Assembly (NCBI GenBank): GCA_037576215.1
Contig: JBANDB010000016.1
Location: forward strand, 372,001-436,000
DNA: 64,000 bases
Direction: 5' to 3'
Source of the DNA: Armillaria gallica
Lineage: Eukaryota; Basidiomycota; Agaricomycetes; Agaricales; Physalacriaceae
Shown here: positions 54,563 to 64,000 of the stretch, one piece after another
Numbering within the stretch: the first letter of the stretch is position 1
How the letters are laid out: each line of letters begins with the position of its first letter
Notes under the pieces: generated by a model
Told to the model about the DNA's origin: nothing
The model's database searches: none
Seen by the model: only the letters and a program-made list of their open reading frames with translations
Translations under genes and position numbers: made by a program

Positions 54563-56698
54563 TTGACTCCCATAGCTTCAGAAACCATTCACACCCAAAC
54601 TCATTTCCTTCAGAACCATCGTACCATTCACAAATCATTATATTCGGCAATACCGACAAATACAATGGCACCAGGACCTGAAGACACTACAACCAGCGCC
54701 TATCAAATGCCCAACCTTTCCAGTCAGAACACTGTACCCCATCCAGCGATTGATCCACGGATGTGGCAACACCATCGAGACACCACCCCCCAGAGTGAAG
54801 ACACATCTGACTCGGGGGAAGTACTAAGCAGTGTACGGTCAGACATTATAGACATCGAGGAACAAGACGATGGCTTACCCCAAACAACCACAATGAATCC
54901 ACCTCCAACAGGAGCCCAGCATCGAACAACAGCTTCATCAATGCCTGGAGCCTCCTTTGCGCAAACTAGACAAAGTTATCCAACATCATTCCCATCAGTC
55001 AATCCAGTAAATACGACAGGAACAGCACACGTACCGGCAACCTCGTATAACACTAACACTGTCCAAATGCCAGATATGATGCCCTTATTGGGGGCGCGAT
55101 CAGCTCCGGCGAAGTTTTCCGGTAAATATGACACTGTCAAGAAGTTTATACACCAGTACAAGCAAATGTGTGCAGTGTATAACGTACCCGATAAAGAAAA
55201 GTGTCGACAAATCATTGACTATTGCTCGACCAAAGTCACAAGATTTGTTGAAGCACTAGACAGCTTTGTTAAGGAAGACTGGGTACAACTTGAAAAGGAT
55301 ATACTCACCTATTATGACGCAGAGCTAAACGAGTCTAGATATCTCATCAGCGATCTGGACAAACTGACGGACCGATGGCACAGTAAAGGAATTTATGACC
55401 TCAAAAGATTCAAGAAGTATGAGGTTGAATTCCTGACAATGGCAAACTGGTTACTTCATAAAGGTAAGATTACGCAAGATGAGCAACATACCAAATTTTG
55501 GTACGGCCTCAATGGTAACCTTCGAGAAATAGTCGAGGCTAGGTATATGACCTAGCACCCACGTTATGACCCACGTAAAGTAATCCCACGAGAAGACATC
55601 GCAAAAATCGTGTATGCGATGTTTACTTGAGATCGTTTCGATGCCGACCTGACAGCAAGAAAGGCGAAAGACCGCCGTGCAAAGCTCAGGGAGCTCTTAA
55701 AGATGACGACGACCGAAGATGAGACTTCCAGTGATGATGAGGACAGTGATTCCTCCGACTCGGACAATGACTCAGACTATGAAGACAAGAAACACCGAAA
55801 CAAGCGTCTAAGCCGAAAGAAGAAAGGAAAGAAGAGCAAACGTACCTTTAAGTATGACTCAACTGATGAATCAGGCAGTGAGTCTGATGATGAATCAGAT
55901 GATGACGAGTCCCGAGAGAAGCCTAAGAAATGGCGGAAGGAACGAGACAACCACTGGCGAGAAAAACTTGAAGAAAAAGGTAAGTCTAGAGCTAAGAATA
56001 AGAAAGAACCAGAACCTGAGAAGAATCAGACAGATGAAGTCGAAGAGCTCATAGGTAAGCTATCCAGAATGAAGGTAAGTGACACTGATTATGCACAGGT
56101 ATATTACCGAGCCCTTAAAATGGACTCAGCCATTGTGGATATCGTAGCGCCTCCAATTCGATGGACTGGTGCCATATTCCCGCCTATGCAAAGATCAAAT
56201 TTTCCACCGCCATCTCAGTTTCGAGAGACGGGGAGGACAACCATGGGAGGAATGATATGCTATGGTTGCGGAAGTCCTGAACATATGATACGACAATGCC
56301 CACCTATTAATGGGATGATCAGAGATGGTCAGGTATGCCGGGATGAGAAGGGATGAATCACCTTCCCGGATGGAGCACCTGTCCGACGAGTCGGATCAGA
56401 GACTCTTGTCAAAGCTATCTGCAAGGCAACAGTTAGAACCAATCATGTGTCATTCAACATGATGGGAACCTACTATTCTGATGAAGAAAAAGATGAGAAC
56501 GAGGATGAATATTATGATTACTATAACAGCGATCAGGAAGATGATGAATACGATGACATGTGCACTTACCAAAGGCCCAGTCGTGCCTATGCTGTAGAAA
56601 GACGTACTGAAGGACTCCTAGATCGAAATCAAGAGCGACGGGCCATTCCAAGAGGTCCGCCGACAAGCACGACAGAAAGAGCAAAAGGAACAGTCTGA
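54563..56698 (+). pseudogene. Gypsy Gag region
   Basis: One frame with stops at 55,553 (TAG), 55,628 (TGA), 56,354 (TGA) and 56,696 (TGA). The capsid-like part has a FSGKYDTVKKFIHQYKQMC segment near 55,120 and a DWVQLEKDILTYY segment near 55,280. A very acidic Ser/Asp/Glu stretch follows (55,720-55,930), then a CX2CX4HX4C zinc knuckle near 56,262-56,305, then a second acidic Tyr/Asp-rich stretch. The first ATG is uncertain; 54,665 is also possible. Confidence 0.85.
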
Positions 56699-56740
56699 GG
56701 AGTTACTAAGGCATCGCCAAGCAACCTGTACGGAACTTGT

Positions 56741-59398
56741 TTGAACCCAAATAAAGGTAAGCTAAGTACAGAATCAGCTAAACCTCGAGAGGAAAGGAGG
56801 GATAGAACTCCACCTCCACCACCAATACCAATTAGGGCAAGAATGCCTCGTGCTCGCCCCCCAGAAGAGCCTAACAACATTGAAATGATCAGTGTTGAAA
56901 GCCCGGCAATTGTTGGGCAACGAGCAGAACGTTCCCGATTGAATCCTGGCAATGAGACTAGTAAAACAAAGGCAGTTAGAGGCCCGCCGATAGCCAAAAA
57001 ATACTCACCAGGTAATCTGATTAAGATGACGTTAAACACGCCGATAACCGTGCCCATTGGGGAGCTCATGGCTCAAAGTGCTGAGCTTCGCAAACAAATG
57101 ATTAAGGAGCTACAAACGCGGACTGTCAGATTTGAGAATGAAAAGGAGAACGAAACTCGAACCTTACCTAGTACAATTAATACAGCCCGTGTGCATAACC
57201 TCACGTCGAGACCTGAAGGCAAGAAGCCGGATGAACGAGCCTCTTTAGTCGTGATCAAGGTGAATATAGGGCTTGGGGATCGAAAACTATGGGTTAATGC
57301 CATAGTAGATTCCGGGTCTGAAGTCAATATAATTAGCAGAGCTGTAGCCAAAGAATTAAATAAAGATTACCCCGTGATGCCCTTAGAAAAGGCTCGTTGC
57401 GCAGACACGAACGGAAATCAAGGAATACTCACTGGGAAGTTCAGTGATGTATTATTATTCCAGGGCTCAGTAGTCGCGAATGCTGTGTTATTCGTGGGTA
57501 GCTATAAAGTCAACTTCCAAATGTTGCTCGGACGACCGTGGATCCGAGGCAACATGGTATCAATGAAGGAAAAGATAGATGGTACGTACCTCGTTTACGA
57601 GGACCCATATAATACAGGCAAGCAGACGGAATTATTAGTAGTGCCTGAGCCTTGGGATACCCGTACAGAAGGGCCCATGCCATCATACTATGTTGAACAA
57701 GACGACTTAGAGTTTGAAGGCTCATGGCGACTTGAAGATGGTGAAGCAATAGTACCTGCAGGCACATCACAATATAATGCTTACTTAAGTCGCATAACAC
57801 CCCCAGATAATCCCATGATTTTGAAGGGGCGAGATGACGATATTCAGAGTCTTGAAAGCTGGGATTTGAACGATCCAAATACCGAGTCTTCGGACTTTAC
57901 GGAAAACTCGGATATCAAAACATTGAGCACTAGCAAGAGTCTTGAGGATGAAAACAAAGACCAAATCTCACTAGAGTACCGAGAGATCAAGAAACAAGGC
58001 AAAGTCGCATACCGGAAAGTTGCTGACTGGAGAAACAAGTGCCTGGGACAGAGCCCAGCCTTGGGACAGCCTACGCTTGACGACGATAGACAGGAATCCA
58101 GCCTAGCAAGCAAATTGAATAAAATTAGCTTTCCTAAAGACAAACGAGAGCAACGAAGTCTCCTAGGAGTTTTAAAATTCCTAATTGGAGGAGTCAGTGC
58201 ATTGGATGATACACCTTCAATAGAATTGAAGGTACCTGCTGATTTTCCTCAAACTAATAATCAGATAATTCTGTATACGAAAGGGGAAGGAAAACGCGTG
58301 TATTACCCGCGAAGACGACTGCTGTTGTGGTCAATCCTAGGAATTAGGGAGCCAGAAGAAGAAATAGCAATTAAAACAAAAATGTGCTCACCTAAAGACG
58401 TGTTCAACGCGTTATCCGCCAAGATACGCCATCTTGTGAGTCAAATCCCCTTACAAAGGGGGAGAACAAGGTATAAAAACAAGAGTACGAGCGAGGAAGA
58501 GAGCCCCAACACAATATCTACAGTCAATATCATCCAGAATAAATATAACCAAACCATCATGTCATTGCCACTGCACAGCCACGTGACCTATGATGAAATT
58601 GGCCAGCGAGTGCAGACTCTTTGCTGTTACAACGATGGGGGGGTGACGCCTCCCCTCCCGTTGAACGATGTGCCACATCCCGACCCCCTATGCAACTCTG
58701 CCATCTATTACCCGCTTCTCCTGTCTGTTGCTACTACCCAGCTCGACTATTTACGCAATTCTCTCTCCCATCCCAGTGTCACTGGGCCACTTTCATTCCA
58801 CTCGATCATTTTATCAACCAACCATGCCTTGCAACTCGACACCGACATTATACGTGGGCAACAAGTTCGACGTACGCATGCCTTCAATGCCAGTCTTGCC
58901 GAGCTGCAAGGCCCGGATGGCATTCCAATCTCTTCTCATGTGGGGCATGCCATTATTCTCTTTTTCCCTGGAAAACACGAATGTGAGTTCAAAATGGATA
59001 AAGAATGGGATGACTTACTGAAATGGCAGGTAGCTTGTTTGAATCCTGAAGAAACCGGACTCCTCACCCCAGCCTACGAGGATAGCGACGACAAGGACCT
59101 TGCAAATGGTCCAGGGATCTTGATACAGAATCCAGACAAATCAGGGGAAGACAACGGAGAAGATAACCGAGAGAGAGATACGCCTGCTGTTCGACGGTGG
59201 AACTCTTATCCTCCGGATGCCAACAATAATCTAGAGACTCAACAGCCTCCTGATACGATACTCGACGAGAGTGAGAGTTCTGGGAACGAGAGCCAGGACG
59301 AGAATTCAGTACATTCATACGTCTACCGAGTTAACCATGACAACCAAGGCAAACTTGTGCAAGGACCTCTACCTATCCCCATTCCTCAAGGCTTGTGA
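56741..59398 (+). pseudogene. Gypsy protease and linker region
   Basis: 885 open codons in the same frame as Gag. A retroviral-type protease with an Asp-Ser-Gly-Ser active site near 57,310 and a MLLGRPWI segment near 57,520 is clear. The linker that follows has no recognised domain until a segment near 58,700-59,050 (SVTGPLSFHSI and HAFNASLAELQGP) that appears structured. It ends at TGA 59,396, where CGA would continue the frame. Confidence 0.8.
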
Positions 59399-59590
59399 CA
59401 TATTCCACCACCCCCACACCCTGCCCTGCCATTCACGTTCGTCTTACCTGTCCAGCAAATTATTTCTGTCAAACACGACGAAGCGAGGGGAGTCTTTCGA
59501 GTGCCGAGAGACTACTCGCTGAGGATGAGCATTGATGAAGAAGAACTACGGATATTGAAGAGAGGCCTACCTCTTCTCATAGCCGTATGA

Positions 59591-62094
59591 TTGGACTTCA
59601 TCATATGCACCCTCGCACGGGTATCTAACCAGCGAGGGAGTGCACTCATCCTTCACAACCCGGTATACCTTGACATGATGCATCGCATGCTGTACCCACG
59701 ACGAATCGATATGTATTCTCTGCCCACGGCCCATCCTCTCCTTGAAATGCCTCAGTTCCACCCAACCGTGTTCGTACTCGAGACGTATGAACCTACGGAA
59801 GTCGATTCAAGTCAGTCATCTTCAGACGACAGCAATGACCACGACAAGAAGTCGAAGCGAGGAGAGGATGAAGAAGACGATGATCCAGAGAGCAGTGAAC
59901 GGGACTGGACTACGTTGAAGAGAAGACGTGTTGAATCCCAGGAGGAGGGAGATGGGGATCAACTGATGTATCCTGCAACTCCCTTGGCTGCAACAGGTAT
60001 GGAGTCAAATGTTTCCTTTAAATTGAGTAAAGAATTGACGAGTTTTGTCAATATTACAGATGAGAGCTTTCGTCCTCCAACACCCATCCCATCCGTGTTA
60101 CTCCAACCACCAGTACAGGCCTTGTCCAGCCTTGAACCAACATCTATGCCCTCAACCGTAGTCACAGAGACCTCCGCATCGACAACAACTCCTAACGTCT
60201 TTGCGACGCAGCTACAAATAATACACATTCTGCCTGCCGACCTTGACATTGAGATGAGTGAGTCGACGAGACAGTTCTCCATAAACCCCGCTGTTGTAGC
60301 CCCCAAAGGACAGTACCAAAGACCTGAACAGCCTGCTCATGAGGATGTAGGAGAAAGATTCCTGTCTTTGGAAGGCAAGGGAGATGAGTGGGAGAATTTC
60401 GATTGTGAAATGAAGGACTTGACCCCCGCCGAGCCGATGCTGACCATGGATCCGAGGCTTTTAATGACTTCCGCTACATCATCCACTGGCTTGTCCCCTG
60501 CACCAAGTAGGAGCTTTTCTCCTCTATTTGATTGTGTTCAACCTCATGCTAATGACGATGAATCATCAAGTGACGGAACTGAATACGAGACTTCAAATCG
60601 TCTCCTCCCAGTTCTAATGACTCGACACCTTCTTACTCAAGTGAAGACATGGACACATATTCGCCTCTTAGCTTGGAAGAGCTTACATGTGGCAGTCTCA
60701 AATCCAAGGCATACGTTGTCGAACCCATACGACTCAGCCAAGAGACCACTGCTGCACTCGACGACCTACCCAATGAACCATGACATTTTGCATGCCAAAC
60801 TTCGACAGCCTTGGGACGTGGAGACAGCAATGCACTCACATATTCAGTTTGCCAGCACGACAACGAGGGATGGATGATTCCAGAACCTGCGCCATATGTC
60901 CCTGCACCATCTTTGCTTTTCCCTTATGACAATCTTGACTCGGAATTCATCTTTCAAGTCATGGAGTCCTTTCAAGGACCCTGTGATAACTCTCCCTTGC
61001 AGAACGGTACATCAAACGAGCTTGTCAATCCATTCGGTGCCTCATATGACACTCTATGAGGACTCGACGAATACCAGATCTCGAAGATAGCCCTCAAAAT
61101 CCATGATCTTATGATGGATCTTGACGTGTATCTTGACCAGTGGAATGGAACATATCCCCGTCTCACCATAGGTGACATCGAGATCATTTGCCTCACCATT
61201 TTCCATGCGCATGCTGAATGTGCCCGACTCGTTGACATCGGCGAGTAGAGACGGAACCTTACCATGTTAGGAATCTCAGACGCTCCAGCAGCCACGAGGA
61301 TCATAAGTTTTAGTGATGCTGGATGGACAAACACACGAGTTAACAGGAATCTGCAGATGAACCAAGAGGATGCTTCTGGGAATCACAAGGCTCCATCCCC
61401 ACACGTCCTTATCTTCATGAAACCTGAAGAAATGATGCCTGGCAGGGAGCATATTGCTAACGCCATGCGCAACCGAGATATGCTAGAAACGTACAAGCCT
61501 CTTGACGACGAACCGGCCTATTCCTTTCTAGACCCGAAACAATCTCACATCGCCGAGGTCTTCAAGAACCCATGGATCCCTGTCATCACCCACATTCGCA
61601 TCATCCGACTTTTCATTCATTGACTACTTGGCCTCCTCGCTAAACAATTTCTTACTGCGCAGTGGTGTAGGGCTGTTGACAGGCTTAGCCCTGAAGATGA
61701 AGCTCGTCACTTTCTTTATTACCATAATGACTTATTCAGATACCTTTCACCTGGAATCCCCTCCTACTTTCAAGGCTTCCACCACCGATGCCTCCACGTC
61801 AATCCCACGTCTGGTACCCTATGGATGCCCCTACCTTCCCATAACCCCCTCCTCACTGCCACCAAGGACAAATTTATTTACCATGCAGCTGCTCTCTTTG
61901 AATTCGAAGGGCGAGGCGAGCTCGCCAACTCTCTCCGCTTTGCCCACACCGCCGAACCCATCCTCCCTGCAGAGGTTTGTGCACTCTTTACTCATGGCTA
62001 TGTTGAGCCCCTCGAGTACTACGACGGCCAAGGGAGACAACACGCCTTCCATGGTGATAAGTTGGATCTATGCTACTATGCTGAGGAAGTTTAA
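59591..62094 (+). pseudogene. Accessory region between protease and RT of the gypsy element
   Basis: The frame continues after TGA 59,588 up to about 60,600. A one-base shift then moves the reading to another frame (60,811-61,059, 61,264-61,623 and 61,825-62,094), interrupted by TGA 61,057, TAG near 61,246 and TGA 61,621. The last part (YHNDLFRYLSPGIPSYF, HAAALFEFEGRGELANSLRF) reads like a folded globular domain, but I do not recognise it. Such a long insert (about 2.5 kb) between protease and RT is unusual for gypsy elements. Confidence 0.6.
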
Positions 62095-62099
62095 GCAGG

Positions 62100-62500
62100 T
62101 ACTTCATATCACTTCATTCCCCACAAAAACCTTGCTGATCTTCATTTTAGATTTGGAATACATTTCTTTGTGCAACTATTTGAATTCACCTCACAGTACG
62201 TATCATTTTAATACCTTACCGTTTATTTACGTGCATTCAGACTCCTTCAATTTCGACTTCTGCTCTCGTTGTAAGACACTTCAAAACATTTTAGTTTCGC
62301 TAGTTACATACAAACTATTAGCTATGAAATACGCCCTCATCCCTCACCTATCTCCCCCAGTTCCTAGTCTTAGTTACACAATGTTGAGTAGTACATCTTC
62401 CGTTATATGTAGTAAAGTTTTTGTTGCATCCCCTTCCATATTTATGCCCTTGTCAATCAAACCATTTTTTGTTGGCTACTTACGGCTAATGGGGAGTGAG
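62100..62500. other. AT-rich internal gap of the gypsy element
   Basis: All frames are poor here. A T-rich run with AG-ended tracts (for example CATTTTAG near 62,154) hints at a spliced segment or internal promoter region before the pol frame. Confidence 0.35.
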
Positions 62501-64000
62501 CCTTGTAAACTTGGGGAATTTTCTGAGGCACCACAAAGACAAATAACAAGGCCAAGACATTGTCTAAAAAGATGCCGAGAAGTGATTGAGTTAACCAATG
62601 AGAAATTCCAGAAGCGAGACAGACAGGACCCCTCTGAAGACGATGAGAATCGGGTTTATACCTTGTCCAATTACCCCTTTGAGGATGATGATACCATCAT
62701 TGTGCCTGTGGAAGAAATGGATCAAGTAAGAACAGATATCCTGCAAGAGCAAGTTCATGCATTCACTATGTACAAACATGTAGACCAGAAAATTAAGCTG
62801 GTATCTACTACGTTTCCAGAAGAAGCACGTGTTTGTAGGACTATACCCAGAGATCCCTTAATGTCTCTCAAACCATTACCAATACGACCGCCAAACTTTA
62901 CTCCAACGACCCAACTTACCAAAGAGAGAATGCAGGAATTAAATGTCAACCAAGATGGATTTCTATAGCCAGAAGAAGAAAAATTATTTAAACATGTGCT
63001 TGTATTAAACGAAGCAACCCTACCTTATGATGAAAAAGACCAGGGAACTTTTAGCCATGAGTATTTTTCAGACTACATTATGCCTGTCATTTCGCATGTA
63101 CCTTGGGAATTCAAGAATATACCCATACCGCCAGGAATATGAGACAAAGTAATACAATTCTTAAGGAGCAAAATTGAAGCTGGAGTATATAAGGCTAGTC
63201 AATCCTCATACCGCAGTCAGTGGTTTTGTATTCTCAAAAAGAATGGTACTTTGCGCTTAATCCATGACCTTCAACCCTTGAACAAGGTGTCAATCCGAGA
63301 TGCAGGACTTATTCCCGAGCCCGATGAATTTATTGAGCCATACGGAGGATGTCAATGTTATACAATGTTTGACATGTTCTGGGGATTTGATGCCCATAAA
63401 GTGGATCCAAAATCTAGAGATTTGACAGCCTTCTACACACCGCTAGGGCTGTTGCGTGTTACTGCACTTCCCATGGGTTATACGAATTCTCCATCAGAAT
63501 TTCAAAACTGTATGGTGTTTATTCTACAGGATGAAATTCCACATGTAGCCAATATATTTATTGATGATCTACCTATCAAAGGCCCACAAACTTGTTACCC
63601 AGACAATGAAGGGAAGCCTATGACCATAGAAGGAAACTCAGGCATTCGAAAATTTATCTGGGAACATGCCAATGACGTGCACAGAGTCATGCACCAAATC
63701 AAATGTGCGGGTGGAACCTTTTCACCTAAAAAGACTCAAATCTGTCGACCGAGTGTGACCATACTGGGTCAACGGTGTTCTGCCATGGGAAGACATCCAG
63801 AAGATAGCAGGGTTGAAAAGATATTGAAATGGCCACCCTTAACAACCGTAACACAAGTACGAGGATTCCTAGGACTATGTGGAACTGTACGCATTTGGAT
63901 CAAGGACTATTCTAAGATTGCTCAACCCTTGGTGGAGTTAACCAAAAAGGATATAGATTTTGAATGGGGAGAAAGACAAATCGAGGCATTTGGCACTCTG
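62500..64000 (+). pseudogene. Gypsy reverse transcriptase (5' part)
   Basis: The pol lead (near 62,515-62,965) has IPRDPLMSLKPLPIRPPNF. The RT follows: VPWEFKNIPIPPGI, SSYRSQWFCILKKNG, DLQPLNKVSIRDAG, LTAFYTPLGLLRVTALPMG and the FIDDLP active site near 63,558. Stops are TAG 62,966 (likely Trp TGG) and TGA 63,140 (likely Arg CGA). After 63,142 the frame is open to the window edge. The YXDD-type motif reads Ile-Asp-Asp, normal for this clade. Confidence 0.9.

Larger units (their letters stand above)
53887..64000 (+). mobile_element. Ty3/gypsy LTR retrotransposon, 5' part, degenerate
   Basis: LTR, primer site, Gag with zinc knuckle, aspartic protease, a long accessory region and the start of reverse transcriptase are in order on the plus strand. 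Protease before RT with integrase not yet reached fits the gypsy order. RT sequence with FIDD and a DLQPLNKVSIRDAG segment matches the gypsy clade widespread in Agaricomycetes. At least nine in-frame stops and one frameshift show it cannot make its proteins. RNase H, integrase and the 3' LTR lie beyond the right edge. Confidence 0.92.

Noticed and set aside
61628..62500. Start of the 446-codon open frame beginning at 61,628
   Set aside because: Its first 290 codons are the wrong frame of the accessory domain; only the part after about 62,500 matches a pol lead.

Overview
The window looks like repeat-rich nuclear DNA of a filamentous basidiomycete, most likely an Agaricomycete. The evidence is short introns (49-60 bp) with GT..AG borders, a fungal HMG-box gene, relics of BTB/POZ and F-box genes of the kind expanded in mushrooms, and Ty1/copia, Ty3/gypsy and hAT-like elements with inactivating mutations. 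There is no bacterial operon structure and no CRISPR array.

The main theme is a dispersed gene family. At least nine copies of a four-exon gene (type 1; 180-202 aa where intact) lie at 1-0.7, 2.6-3.3, 9.7-10.4, 15.7-16.4, 24.2-25.0, 29.1+34.1-34.7, 36.0-36.7, 42.7-43.4 and 52.7-53.4 kb. Four (2.6, 15.7, 24.2 and 36.0 kb) keep all splice sites and an open frame. A fifth (52.7 kb) is open only if its third intron is read through. The predicted proteins are mostly alpha-helical and resemble the MLKL-N-terminal/HeLo-like four-helix domain found in fungal cell-death and NLR-like proteins; this is a by-eye assignment. A second, degenerate subfamily (type 2) lies at 1.6, 5.1, 14.2, 22.6 and 40.4 kb. 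Upstream of many type-1 genes, and head-to-head with them, is a second conserved module with a recurring SHAINAF-like motif. BTB/POZ relics are interleaved (17.9, 20.4, 26.2, 38.6 and 47.1-51.0 kb). Two blocks, 13.0-19.7 and 21.4-28.1 kb, form a tandem duplication with a period of about 8.4 kb.

The best single-copy gene is an HMG-box regulator (5.75-6.67 kb, minus strand, three exons, upstream TATA box). Next to it are an intron-bearing tRNA-Lys(CTT) at 7.5 kb and a broken F-box/LRR gene at 7.7-8.5 kb. A second, degenerate tRNA-like sequence lies at 20.1 kb.

Mobile DNA was dated and bounded by comparing repeated copies. (i) A complete Ty1/copia element (29,256-34,084; 153-bp LTRs, 5-bp duplication AATGT) sits inside intron 3 of a type-1 gene. 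(ii) A Ty3/gypsy element starts at 53,887 (636-bp LTR) and runs off the right edge, with many nonsense codons. (iii) A 243-bp TA-flanked MITE lies at 28.4 kb. (iv) A 951-bp element with terminal inverted repeats and a 9-bp duplication lies inside a type-2 relic at 40.8 kb. (v) A 502-bp hAT-like MITE and (vi) a 2,811-bp TGTTA...TAACA element carrying an intron-rich candidate gene both lie inside one BTB relic at 47-51 kb. All six LTR-LTR differences of the copia element, its only stop codon and most gypsy stop codons fit C-to-T change at CpG, which suggests cytosine methylation and deamination.
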